From Nitrospiraceae bacterium (GTDB lineage Bacteria; Nitrospirota; Nitrospiria; Nitrospirales; Nitrospiraceae): DNA of 64,000 nt. This document shows, one piece after another, positions 16,104 to 24,063 of this stretch. Where the stretch lies: contig SHZW01000004.1 in NCBI GenBank assembly GCA_009692155.1, positions 1 through 64,000 of the forward strand, given 5' to 3'. The notes below the pieces were generated by a model. That model was given only the letters and a program-made list of their open reading frames with translations. It had not been told where the DNA came from and made no database searches. How positions within the stretch are numbered: the stretch's first letter is position 1; each line of letters begins with the position of its first letter. Both the position numbers and the translations under genes were made by a program.

Positions 16104-16602
16104 AAAAGTAAAAAACTAGGCATAAATAGAATACCCATGTAATACCATGAAGCGGTTGTAAGGGTTGTTTGGGGAATTCTGCGCTCCAGATTCTTCGCAT
16201 TCATCTCAACCAGCGATACAAGATTTTGATACTTATCAAGCCAATGATAAAACTGCATCACCTTCTTGTCGGCGGGACCATAAATCAACAACTTTGGAGA
16301 GAAACTGGTCATTTCAACGCGTGAAATATCCGACCTGCTAATAAAAACGCGAGGCTGGCCAGGATAGAAGCACGCCAACCCCAAATCAGTTGCTACGAAA
16401 TAGTGCCTGGAAGTATGGATAAACCAGAAACCGAATAACAGAGTGAGCAAAAAAAGATATACACGATTACTTCGTCCTTTTCGGTTTCCGGAGGGCTGGC
16501 AAATAAAACAAAAAAAACAAGCAAAACAAAAGCGCATACCAACAAGCTGAATGATATGGGGTATCGGAAAGTTTCTTCTTTGGTGGTGGAAACTGGGCTC
16601 AT
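16094..16602 (-). pseudogene. Frameshifted two-TM protein with PH-like domain
   Basis: The start MSPVSTTKEETFRYPISFSL leads into a transmembrane helix (LLVCAFVLLVFFVLFASPPET). A frame change near 16470 then continues as NRVYLFLLTLLFGFWFIHTS, a second helix, and a bacterial-PH-like part (GLACFYPGQPRVFISRSDIS, then KLLIYGPADKKVMQFYHW). Read together, the pieces give a protein of about 168 residues that is split in the sequence as given. It is AT-rich and adjacent to another frameshifted membrane gene. Either the region has decayed or base-calling there is poor. No function is assigned. Confidence 0.6.
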
Positions 16603-16603
16603 A

Positions 16604-16877
16604 AGCCTTCCCGGGGGCTGGTCATCGTCTCATACCCCGAACGAGCAATCCAAGATCTGAGACAATCTGTCTAAAATATTGCAGACACATAGAGTGCCCT
16701 CGGTGATCGCAGGTGCATTGATTGGGGATTGATGACAAGCCTAGGACAGCGAGGGGAAGGTGTCAAGGGTGGCGTTGGTCAATCGAGAAAAGGCGTGGAA
16801 ATATCTTTAACCAGAGCACTGGACCGGTTTCCAAGGGCAAGCACGGGTGTTTCTGGCCGCTGATTGCTGGTCAAAGG
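16604..16877. other. Spacer without a recognised gene
   Basis: About 270 bases between the decayed membrane genes and the Cys/His-rich gene. The plus-strand ORF 16722-17072 crosses it, but most of that ORF is antisense to the real gene at 16878-17576, so it is not called. I see no strong promoter or hairpin. Confidence 0.5.
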
Positions 16878-17576
16878 TCAGTGGTGATGGCCGCAGTCGT
16901 GGCCGTGGGTGTGTTGCGTTGGTGGGGAGGGTGTGGGTGTGAACTGGCCGGGGAGGACGATGCGGCCGCTATCGTGCTGCTTGGCCAGATGTTCGGCGAC
17001 CTGCGGGTGGTACGTCCGGATGTAGCCGACGAGGCCGTTAAGAAACCGGGACGATTGCAGCCCGCCGCCTGAGAATTCCGTCACAAATTTCAAGGCACGG
17101 TCCAGCACCTCGGTCGCCAGTGTCGTGTCCGGAAGCGGCTGGTCCTTCTGCTTGCTGAATACCTCGTACTGTTTTTTCAGGTGTTCAGCGAAGATCGGCG
17201 CCATGGCTGTCGGGATGTGCAGCGGGCTGAGATTCCTCCGGAGCGACTGAATGCCGGTGATGACTTCCGCGTCCTGCCCGTCCAGCCGGTTGCAGAAATA
17301 CCCGAACGTAATCGTCTCGATGAAGTTGAAGAGCCCGGCGGCCTTGTCGTCACCCAGCGTGAAGAGGTCCTTGTAGAAATCCTTGCGGGCTTGCGCGAAC
17401 CGTTCGCCGGAGCGCTTCTGCTGGTAGTCGCTGCTGGAGTCCAGGTATTGGCAGTCGGCAGGGCAGGCGATGCGCGTCATGCGGTGTTCGCCGCAGCACT
17501 GGCTGCAGATAATCCCGTTCAGCGCGGGGCAGGATCTTTTTCCTTTTCGTTCGTGACAATAGACGCACTTGCTCAT
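16878..17576 (-). CDS. Cys-rich, His-tailed protein of unknown function
   Basis: Residues 1-45 hold many cysteines (CVYCHERKGKRSCPALNG, then ICSQCCGEHRMTRIACPADC), probably a zinc-binding domain. A helical middle (residues 50-200) has no family I can name. The C-terminus is HTHGHDCGHHH, a likely metal-binding tail. The length is 232 residues. Its ATG overlaps the stop of the upstream beta-propeller gene (ATGA), so the two are translationally coupled and probably work together. Plain inference: a metal-dependent cytosolic protein. Confidence 0.7.
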   Translation of the reverse strand: MSKCVYCHERKGKRSCPALNGIICSQCCGEHRMTRIACPADCQYLDSSSDYQQKRSGERFAQARKDFYKDLFTLGDDKAAGLFNFIETITFGYFCNRLDGQDAEVITGIQSLRRNLSPLHIPTAMAPIFAEHLKKQYEVFSKQKDQPLPDTTLATEVLDRALKFVTEFSGGGLQSSRFLNGLVGYIRTYHPQVAEHLAKQHDSGRIVLPGQFTPTPSPPTQHTHGHDCGHHH

Positions 17577-18598
17577 TTCGGAGTGGCACCTTCCTGAGGT
17601 GGCCTGGAACCAGTGAATCCGTAATCCGCCAGGGTTCGTTTCTGTTTGTCGGATTTGAACGGCGACTCAAGCCCGTTGATCTCGGCGGCGTTCCCGTAGA
17701 GATAGGGGACAAGAATAAGATTCTTCGCGCGGTCCACGCTGATATCGGCCGGGGTCGGCAGATATTCCGCGATCACGTTGAAGTGACGGTCGGGACGCAT
17801 CCGCCAGATCTTGCCGGCGGTGAAGTCCGAGACGTACATGTTCCCCCAGGTGTCGAAGTCCACGCCGTCGAGATTTTTGAATCGTGCCGAGAAAAATCCG
17901 TTCGAGACCAACTCGGTGATCATGCCGTTCTCGGCGATCTCGACAATGCTGCCCTTGTGCCAACTGACGGCAATCAGCCGCCCGGTCTTCGGATGCACAG
18001 CCAGTCCGCGCGGACCGGCCAGCGCGGCGTCGCGTACCAGCACGGAGACGGCATGTTGCTTCGCGGGGTCAATCCGGTAAATGACGTTGGCATCCATGTC
18101 GGACGCATAGAGGAGGCCCTGCTGATTCGCGGCCACATCCACCAGCGAGACCGCGCCCGGCTGTCCGGCAAACGAAACTGCGACCACGGGCTTCCCGGTC
18201 TTGACGTCGAAGGCGCGGAGCGCATCCAGATCGGCAACGTACAGGAGTTGGTTGATGACGGCCATGCCTTTGGGCGCGTGGAGCGTGGTGCCTCCGTCCC
18301 CGCCGCGAATAAATTGCGACGCGATGACTTTGCCGTCCCGGTCCAGCTTCGTGATGAAGCCGTTGTTGTCTTTTGCGGCCGGCTCGCCGTTGACGTTGGA
18401 GATGAAGTAGCACTCGCAGGTCTGGTCTGACAGGAAGCTCTGGGGAGCCTGCAAGCCGGTGACTTGCAGCGCCGGCGCGGGCGCGGGCAGTCCCAGCAGC
18501 AGGAGGATAGCCAGCGCGACCGGTCCGGAACGGAGTGGCAGGCGGTGTGTCAACGTTGTGCTTTCTGGTTTGTGCCGGATGTCATCTGAAGCAGGCAT
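17573..18598 (-). CDS. Exported NHL/SMP-30-like beta-propeller protein
   Basis: A signal peptide (PVALAILLLLGLPAPAPALQ) precedes a repeat protein with the pattern of six-bladed propellers: KGMAVINQLLYVADLDALRAFD, VDVAANQQGLLYASDMDANV, RGLAVHPKTGRLIAVS, DTWGNMYVSDFTAGKIWRM. These segments resemble NHL/SMP-30 blades. Two Cys (CECYF) lie just after the signal peptide. The tracked start (18763) is rejected because its first codons translate the heptad array upstream; ATG 18598 is used, though without a clear SD. The length is 341 residues. Its stop overlaps the next gene. Confidence 0.7.
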   Translation of the reverse strand: MPASDDIRHKPESTTLTHRLPLRSGPVALAILLLLGLPAPAPALQVTGLQAPQSFLSDQTCECYFISNVNGEPAAKDNNGFITKLDRDGKVIASQFIRGGDGGTTLHAPKGMAVINQLLYVADLDALRAFDVKTGKPVVAVSFAGQPGAVSLVDVAANQQGLLYASDMDANVIYRIDPAKQHAVSVLVRDAALAGPRGLAVHPKTGRLIAVSWHKGSIVEIAENGMITELVSNGFFSARFKNLDGVDFDTWGNMYVSDFTAGKIWRMRPDRHFNVIAEYLPTPADISVDRAKNLILVPYLYGNAAEINGLESPFKSDKQKRTLADYGFTGSRPPQEGATPK

Positions 18599-18689
18599 GC
18601 AAAGATTCGTGGATGGTACGGGACACTTGAAAGGCGTGTCAAGGAACGTTGACACCGATTTCAAGGCCCTGCTATTGTGCAACGGTTTT

Positions 18690-18792
18690 TCAGCAAGTAT
18701 GAAGTATGACTGATGAACGCTGAACGGAGAGAGGTTCAGTTGTTTCTTCAGTTCATCGTTCACAGTTCATAGTTCATTGTTCATCGTTTCGG
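18690..18792 (+). repeat. Heptad-array hairpin upstream of folD
   Basis: The left arm runs TATGAAG, TATGACT, GATGAAC, GCTGAAC (18695-18725). The right arm runs GTTCATC, GTTCACA, GTTCATA, GTTCATT, GTTCATC (18756-18788). The right arm ends just before the folD SD (GGGAGGAGAAC). The left arm lies in the spacer to the divergent beta-propeller gene. Confidence 0.8.
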
Positions 18793-18801
18793 GAGGAGAA
18801 C

Positions 18802-19665
18802 GTGGCGGCGAAATTAATTGACGGCAAAGTCCTGGCGCAGTCGATCCGGGAGCGGATCGCCAAGGACGTTGCCGAGTTGCACGCCAAAACCGGCGTGAGG
18901 CCTGGTTTGGCGGCAATACTGGTCGGAGACGACCCGGCCTCTCATTTATATGTAAAGAACAAGCAGAAGGCCTGCGATGCCGCGGGCATCTACGTGGACG
19001 AACACAAGCTGCCGGCTTCGATGAGCCAGGCCGACTTGCTGGCGCTCATCGAGAAAAAGAACGCCGACCCGAAGGTCCACGGCATTCTCGTCCAGCTCCC
19101 GCTGCCCAAACACATCGACAGTAAGGTGATTCTGGACGCCGTGTCGCCTTCGAAAGACGCCGATGGATTCCATCCCTACAACCTGGGCCGCCTGGTGGAA
19201 GGCAATCCGGTCTTCGAGGCGTGTACGCCCAAGGGCGTCATCAAGATGATCGAATCCACCGGGGTTGGTATCGAGGGCAAGCGAGCGGTCGTCGTTGGCC
19301 GCAGCAACATCGTGGGCAAGCCGGTGGCCTTGATGCTGCTGCATCGTCATGCCACGATCACGATCTGCCATTCGAAGACGAAGGACTTGCCGGCTGTCTG
19401 CAGGGAGGCGGAGATCCTGGTCGTGGCGATCGGCAAGGCAAAATTTGTGACGGCTGACATGGTTCGCGAAGGCGCCGTGGTGATTGACGTCGGGGTGAAC
19501 CGGCTGAGCGATGGGACCTTCGTCGGGGATGTGGATTTCGGGCCCGTCAGCCAGAAAGCCGGCTGGATTTCGCCGGTGCCGGGTGGCGTCGGGCCGATGA
19601 CGATTACAATGTTGCTTTACAATACGGTCGAAGCCGCAAAGCGTTTCGCTGCCGCAAAGAAATAG
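18802..19665 (+). CDS. folD: Methylenetetrahydrofolate dehydrogenase / cyclohydrolase
   Basis: Bifunctional enzyme that interconverts 5,10-methylene-, methenyl- and 10-formyl-tetrahydrofolate. Signatures are VGDDPASHLYVKNKQKAC (catalytic Lys near residue 55), VQLPLPKHID, the NADP loop VVGRSNIVGKPVA near residue 163, and PVPGGVGPMTITMLL near the end. The start is GTG 18802 after GGGAGGAGAAC. The 287 residues are normal. metF follows after six bases, linking folD and metF in one C1 operon. Confidence 0.96.
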   Translation: MAAKLIDGKVLAQSIRERIAKDVAELHAKTGVRPGLAAILVGDDPASHLYVKNKQKACDAAGIYVDEHKLPASMSQADLLALIEKKNADPKVHGILVQLPLPKHIDSKVILDAVSPSKDADGFHPYNLGRLVEGNPVFEACTPKGVIKMIESTGVGIEGKRAVVVGRSNIVGKPVALMLLHRHATITICHSKTKDLPAVCREAEILVVAIGKAKFVTADMVREGAVVIDVGVNRLSDGTFVGDVDFGPVSQKAGWISPVPGGVGPMTITMLLYNTVEAAKRFAAAKK

Positions 19666-19671
19666 GACACG

Positions 19672-20565
19672 ATGAGCACCGGCCTCAAACGGCGCCTGAA
19701 GGAAATTCTCGAACGCGGCGAGTTCGCCGTCACGGTGGAGTACAACCCGCCGAAGGGCACCAACGCCTCCACGATCCTGGAGAACGCCAAGTCGCTCATC
19801 GGGCGCGTGAGCGGCGTGAACGTCACGGACAACACCGCGGCGATCATGCGGGCCAGCTCGCTGTCGATCTGCCGCCTGCTCTACGAGATGGGGCATGACC
19901 CCGTCATGCAGATGACCTGCCGCGACCGTAACCGGCTCGCGATCCAGTCCGATCTGCTGGGCGCGCATCTGCTGGGGATCCGGAACATTCTCTGTTTGAC
20001 CGGCGACTACCCGACGGTCGGCGATCATAAGGACGCCAAGCCGGTGTATGACCTCGATTCCGTGCAGATCATGCAATTGGTGCAGGGATTCAACCAGGGG
20101 CGGGATCTGGCCGGCAACAAGCTCGACGGCCCAGCCGACTTTATGATCGGCGCGGCCGTCACACCCGAGATGGATCCCCAGGGCCCGATGCTGGCGAAAT
20201 TCGAGGCCAAGGTGAATGCCGGCGCGCGGTTCTTCCAAACCCAGGCCATCTACCATGCCGACCAGTTCAACGCGTTCATGCAGAAGGTCCGGCCGTTCAA
20301 GGTCAAGGTGCTGGCGGGCATCTTATTGTTGCGTTCCGCCAAAATGGCGGAGTTCCTGAACGCGAACATCCCCGGCATCGCGGTGCCGGCCGAAATGATC
20401 GCGGAGTTGCGGGCCGCCGGCCCCACACGCGAGCAGGAGGTCGGAATTGACATTGCGGTGCGAACGATCAAGGCCGTCCGTTCGCACTGTGATGGCGTGC
20501 ATCTGATGGTTCTCAAAGCGATCGATCGGCTTCCCGAGGTTCTCACCAAATCCCAGCTGGGCTAA
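19672..20565 (+). CDS. metF: Methylenetetrahydrofolate reductase (MetF-type catalytic subunit)
   Basis: FAD-dependent reduction of methylene- to methyl-tetrahydrofolate. It starts with EFAVTVEYNPPKGT (family Glu) and has NVTDNTAAIMRASSLSICRL, MTCRDRNRLAIQSDLLGAHLLGIRNILCLTGD and FFQTQAIYHADQF. The length is 297, i.e. the single catalytic barrel without a C-terminal extension. The small protein at 23627-23875 looks like the separate zinc/Fe-S C-terminal partner seen in MetV-type systems. It lies 6 bases after folD. Confidence 0.9.
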   Translation: MSTGLKRRLKEILERGEFAVTVEYNPPKGTNASTILENAKSLIGRVSGVNVTDNTAAIMRASSLSICRLLYEMGHDPVMQMTCRDRNRLAIQSDLLGAHLLGIRNILCLTGDYPTVGDHKDAKPVYDLDSVQIMQLVQGFNQGRDLAGNKLDGPADFMIGAAVTPEMDPQGPMLAKFEAKVNAGARFFQTQAIYHADQFNAFMQKVRPFKVKVLAGILLLRSAKMAEFLNANIPGIAVPAEMIAELRAAGPTREQEVGIDIAVRTIKAVRSHCDGVHLMVLKAIDRLPEVLTKSQLG

Positions 20566-20614
20566 ATCGGCTTCCAGTTCACGCTTCGCGGTTCTCTATG
20601 GTAGGATTTTCCTC

Positions 20615-21412
20615 ATGGCACGGATGACGGTTCCCGCATTCCAACAGTATAAGCGCGAGGGGAAGAAGCTCATCCTTGTGACGGCCTACGACGCCCTGTT
20701 CACGAAGATTGCGGAGCAGGCCGGCATCGAGACCATTCTTGTCGGTGATTCGCTCGGTGTCGTCGTGCAGGGGAAACCGGACACGCTGTCGGTCACGATG
20801 GAGGACATGCTCTATCACACCAGGCTGGTGGCCGGAGCGGCACAGCGGGCGCTGGTAATTGCGGATATGCCGTTTCTTTCCTATCAAGTGAGCGTGGAAG
20901 AGGCGGTGCGTAACGCCGGACGATTGCTGCAGGCCGGTGCGGCGGCGGTGAAGCTCGAAGGCGGCGCCGCGGTCGTGGATCGGGTGCAGGCGATGACCCG
21001 ATTCGGCATTCCGGTCGTGGGGCACCTCGGCATGACGCCACAATCCGTGCATCAATACGGCGGCTACAAGGTGCAGGGGAAGCAGCCGGAGCAGGCTGAT
21101 GCGCTGCTGGCCGACGCCAAGGCATTAGAAGCAGCCGGGGCCTTTGCCCTGGTACTGGAGGCGATCCCGGCCACGCTGGCTAAAACCGTGACCGAGTCGC
21201 TCGCGATTCCCACAATCGGCATCGGCGCCGGCGCGCACTGCGACGGGCAGGTGCTGGTGCTCTACGATCTGCTGGGCCTGTTCGACGACATCGCGCCGAA
21301 ATTCCTCAAGCCCTACGCGCATCTCAAAGCCGACGCACTCCAGGCGCTCCGCCGGTATAAAGAAGAAGTCGAGCAGGGGAAGTATCCGACTGATGCCGAG
21401 AGTTATCACTAG
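20615..21412 (+). CDS. panB: 3-methyl-2-oxobutanoate hydroxymethyltransferase
   Basis: First committed step of pantothenate/CoA synthesis, using methylene-tetrahydrofolate, which fits its position after folD-metF. Motifs are LVTAYDALFTKIAEQAGIE, VGDSLGVVVQG (metal-binding Asp), MPFLSYQVS, KLEGG and GHLGMTPQSVHQYGGYKVQG. IGIGAGAHCDGQVLVL holds the catalytic region. The length of 265 is normal. A short degenerate word series (TTCACGC, TTCGCGG, TTCTCTA) lies between metF and panB. Confidence 0.96.
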   Translation: MARMTVPAFQQYKREGKKLILVTAYDALFTKIAEQAGIETILVGDSLGVVVQGKPDTLSVTMEDMLYHTRLVAGAAQRALVIADMPFLSYQVSVEEAVRNAGRLLQAGAAAVKLEGGAAVVDRVQAMTRFGIPVVGHLGMTPQSVHQYGGYKVQGKQPEQADALLADAKALEAAGAFALVLEAIPATLAKTVTESLAIPTIGIGAGAHCDGQVLVLYDLLGLFDDIAPKFLKPYAHLKADALQALRRYKEEVEQGKYPTDAESYH

Positions 21413-21558
21413 CCGACTGCCGAAATAGCCTTCAGCGCGCATTTCGTACGATCACGTCTCCGAGTTCCATTACATCTTCGGGCATATTTACCCGCGTGTT
21501 GGTTTGTGGTACCGTTGCGCCTCGTTTCGGACGAATTCGATAGTACGGAGGACCTGTC

Positions 21559-22640
21559 ATGGCCAAGATTGATGCGCTGTTTAAGATCATGTTCGATCAT
21601 GGAGCGTCGGATCTCCACCTGCCATCAGGGCAGAAGCCGGTCCTCCGTGTCCGGGGCGAGATGGAACGAATCGAGGCCGAACCGGTGCTGGAGCACGAGA
21701 CGCTTCGCGCGATGCTCTATGAAATCGCCCCCGAGTCAAAGATCAAGCAGTTCGAAGAGACCGGCGACGTGGATTTCGGCTACGAGATCGCGGGCCTGGC
21801 GAGGTTCCGGTGCAATTTTTTCAATCAAAAATACGGCTGCGCGGCGGTCTTCCGGCAGATTCCCACCAAGGTATTGACGGCGGAGCAGCTCGGGCTGCCG
21901 CCGATTCTGCTCAAATCCGCCATGCTGAAGAAGGGATTGGTCCTGGTCACAGGGCCGACCGGCAGCGGCAAGTCCACGACGCTGGCCGGCATCATCGATC
22001 ACGCCAACAAGAACCGCAAGGACCATATCATCACCGTCGAGGATCCGATCGAATTCGTGCACCAAAGCCAGGGCTGCGTCGTCAACCACCGTGAGGTGGG
22101 GCTGCATACGAAGTCATTCGGGTCGGCGCTTCGCGGCGCGCTCCGGGAGGATCCCGACATCATCCTGGTCGGTGAGATGCGGGACCTGAAACCATTCGCC
22201 TCGCGGTCGAAGCGGCGGCGACCGGCCACCTGGTGTTCGGCACGCTCCATACGATCAACGCGCCGAAAACCATCGATCGCATCATCGAGGTGTTTCCAGC
22301 CGAGGAATAGCCGCAGATTCGCAATACGCTGTCGACCAGTCTGCGTGTGATCATCGCGCAGAATCTGTTCAAGCGTGCGGATGTCAAGGGGCGGTGCGCG
22401 GCGCTGGAAATCCTGGTCTGCAATAATGCCATCGGCAACCTGATCCGCGACGGGAAAATCTTCCAGATTCCGTCGGCCATGCAGACGGGCAAGAAACTCG
22501 GGATGCAGACCCTGGATGACGCGATTCTGGAGTTGCTTACCAAAAAGTGGATTAGTCCGGAAGAAGCGTTCGAAAGGGCGGTTGATAAGTCCCGGTTCGC
22601 GGCGCTACTGAAGACGCCGCCGGACGACCTGGCGTTCTAG
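21559..22640 (+). pseudogene. pilT: Twitching-motility ATPase PilT, broken by a frameshift and a stop
   Basis: A hexameric type IV pilus retraction ATPase. The intact first part shows DLHLPSGQKPVLRVRGEMER, the Walker A GPTGSGKSTTLAG near residue 137, the Asp-box region ITVEDPIEFVHQ and the Walker B IILVGEMRDL. At about 22187 one base is missing: GACCTGAAACCATT should read Asp-Leu-Glu-Thr-Ile. The correct frame then continues with LAVEAAATGHLVFGTLHTIN, but has an in-frame TAG at 22308-22310 where homologues have Gln or Glu. After it RNTLSTSLRVIIAQNLFKR and the rest read normally to 22640. Two independent lesions argue for a real pseudogene rather than one sequencing slip. GGAGGACCTGTC precedes the ATG. 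Confidence 0.85.
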
Positions 22641-22661
22641 CTTATTCGGGGAAGACAAAGA

Positions 22662-22693
22662 GGGGCGGCATGGATTGCCGCCCCCCTTTTTTT
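22662..22693 (+). terminator. Rho-independent terminator after pilT
   Basis: GGGGCGGCA pairs with TGCCGCCCC around TGGAT, followed by CCTTTTTTTG. It is strong on the plus strand and may also serve the convergent gene at 22723. Confidence 0.85.
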
Positions 22694-22722
22694 GTTTGGA
22701 ACCCGTTCAACGACGGGAGGAA

Positions 22723-23094
22723 TCATTGGAAGGAGAAGCTTTGAATGACCCAGCGGTCGTTTTCCTTGATGAGGACATAGTGGGCCTTGATTTGCTTGGT
22801 GTCGAGGGACTCAATGGTGCCGGAGATGGTCGCGACGTCGTCCTCGATCGATCGGGACCAGAATTGGCTCTTGGCACGGCCCATGACGACGGCGTTCTTT
22901 TCGACACGCTCCTGAAAATTTTCTGGCGACATGGCGGCCTTGGTCTTTGTCGCGAGATGATCGTAGGCTGCGGCGAACTCCCGTTTCTCAAGGGCCTGCA
23001 GCTGGGCCTCGATCACCTTCACGGCCCCGTCGGTTATTCCCCAGAACCACCAGTAGGACCCTAAGATGAGGACGACGATGAGCAGTCCCTTCAT
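22723..23094 (-). CDS. Small membrane-anchored or exported protein with a DUF4864-like pattern
   Basis: The N-terminus MKGLLIVVLILGSYWWFWGI is a transmembrane or signal segment. The rest (IEAQLQALEKREFAAAYDHL, SPENFQERVEK, then KAHYVLIKENDRWVIQSFSF) resembles NTF2-like/DUF4864 proteins, in which an alpha-beta cone binds small ligands. This assignment is by pattern only. The length is 123 residues. It starts seven bases after the queF stop on the minus strand, so it may be co-transcribed with queF. Confidence 0.6.
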   Translation of the reverse strand: MKGLLIVVLILGSYWWFWGITDGAVKVIEAQLQALEKREFAAAYDHLATKTKAAMSPENFQERVEKNAVVMGRAKSQFWSRSIEDDVATISGTIESLDTKQIKAHYVLIKENDRWVIQSFSFQ

Positions 23095-23101
23095 GGCCGT
23101 C

Positions 23102-23515
23102 TCACGGATACTTCGTTTCGATCGCGGAGGAGAGCCCTCCGCGGGCGGTGAATTCTCCGGTCACGACGGCCCAGACGGGACGGCAGGAGGCGGCGACGTC
23201 CTGCAGGATGCGATTCACGGCATTCTCGTAAAAGATGCCGAGGTTCCGGTAGGCGTGGATGTACATCTTCAGGGACTTCAATTCCAGGCAGGCCTTGTCC
23301 GGCATATAGCGCAACCGGATCGTCCCGAAGTCGGGGAGTCCGGTCTTGGGGCAGATGGCGGTGTACTCCGGGATCTCGATGGTAATTTCGTAGCCCTTAT
23401 ACTGATTGGGAAACGTCTCGATGCCCGGCAGTTTCGCGGAAATGCCGCTTTTTGCATGGCGCTCAGAGTAGCCCGTGTGTGTTGCTGATCCGCCTTTCTT
23501 TCCCTTACGCTTCAT
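23102..23515 (-). CDS. queF: NADPH-dependent 7-cyano-7-deazaguanine reductase
   Basis: Reduces preQ0 to preQ1 in queuosine synthesis. It is the short unimodular QueF type (137 residues). The catalytic Cys lies in YTAICPKTGLPDFGTI, and the QueF motif is ELKSLKMYIHAYRN with the substrate-binding Glu. It ends with a GEFTARGGLSSAI segment. Lys-rich first residues (MKRKGKKGG) are a basic leader. I looked for a preQ1 riboswitch upstream and see only the repeat array. Confidence 0.93.
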   Translation of the reverse strand: MKRKGKKGGSATHTGYSERHAKSGISAKLPGIETFPNQYKGYEITIEIPEYTAICPKTGLPDFGTIRLRYMPDKACLELKSLKMYIHAYRNLGIFYENAVNRILQDVAASCRPVWAVVTGEFTARGGLSSAIETKYP

Positions 23516-23532
23516 TCTTCATCCTTCACGTC

Positions 23533-23622
23533 TTTGATCGCTCGGGTTTGTCTTGTTTATCTGGTTTGTTTGGTTAAACGAGATAAACCAGACAAACAAA
23601 ACAAACCAAAGAAACGAGCGTC
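23533..23622. repeat. Heptad-type array hairpin upstream of queF
   Basis: The left arm (about 23540-23577) is G/T-rich: GGTTTG, TCTTGTT, TATCTGG, TTTGTTT. The right arm (about 23580-23622) is its A/C-rich complement: GATAAAC, CAGACAA, ACAAAAC, AAACCAA. The arms are nearly adjacent, forming one long stem. The same word class recurs at 31833-31912. Confidence 0.75.
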
Positions 23623-23626
23623 TTCG

Positions 23627-23875
23627 CTAAACCTTTTTCATCCACTCCACTTGCCCGATTTTTTCCAGCTCGAAGTAGAGCGTCACCCAGGGGCACATCA
23701 TCTCCGGGTAGACCTCGCAGAAGCCGCCTTTCCGCACGCCGCCGCAGGGGCCGTGGCTCATAAACTTGGGGCACTCGGCTTTGGCGGAGCCGTCGGGAAC
23801 CGGCGGGCGGTTGTGCACGCCGCCGGCATGGTTCGCCCCGTTTTCCTCGCCCGGTATGAGTACGCGTAATGGCAT
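23627..23875 (-). CDS. Small MTHFR C-terminal-domain protein (MetV-like)
   Basis: The conserved block KFMSHGPCGGVRKGGFCEVY followed by MMCPWVTLYFELEKI matches the Cys-rich methylene-tetrahydrofolate reductase C-terminal domain found as a separate MetV subunit or fusion. It is expected to bind zinc or Fe-S and to partner with a short MetF, such as the one at 19672. The first residues (PLRVLIPGEENGANHAGGVH) are not typical. The tracked start at 23947 lies inside a palindromic repeat element; ATG 23875 is the next start, giving 82 residues. It may have lost part of its original N-terminus to the repeat. Confidence 0.7.
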   Translation of the reverse strand: MPLRVLIPGEENGANHAGGVHNRPPVPDGSAKAECPKFMSHGPCGGVRKGGFCEVYPEMMCPWVTLYFELEKIGQVEWMKKV

Positions 23876-23880
23876 GGGTA

Positions 23881-24059
23881 AGCCAGGATTATTCAGGAAT
23901 GCCGTCGCGAGGCAACGGAGACCGAAGGCCGCCGTGGCTGCTCGCAAGCGAGGGCGACGCAGACGTACTCGTGCAGTACGTCGAGGAGACCGAGCGAGAA
24001 CAGCCGCGCCGGTCGAGAGAATCGGTTGCCGCAGTAGGTATTCATGAATATTCCTGGCT
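23881..24059. repeat. Large palindromic intergenic element next to tldE
   Basis: The outer arms are AGCCAGGATTATTCAGGAAT (left) and ATTCATGAATATTCCTGGCT (right), imperfect inverses of about 34 bases in all. A second palindrome, GACGTACTCGTGCAGTACGTC, lies inside. The element fills the whole space between the MetV-like start and the tldE stop. Confidence 0.75.
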
Positions 24060-24063
24060 CAGT

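Noticed and set aside
16722-17072. Plus-strand ORF of 116 residues
   Set aside because: More than half is antisense to the Cys/His-rich gene, and it shows no family pattern.
18599-18763. Longer N-terminus of the beta-propeller protein (tracked start 18763)
   Set aside because: The extra codons translate the heptad array and the spacer; the signal peptide would then begin some 75 residues inside the protein.
23516-23626. preQ1 riboswitch before queF
   Set aside because: The spacer is filled by the word-array hairpin; I cannot recognise a preQ1 pseudoknot.
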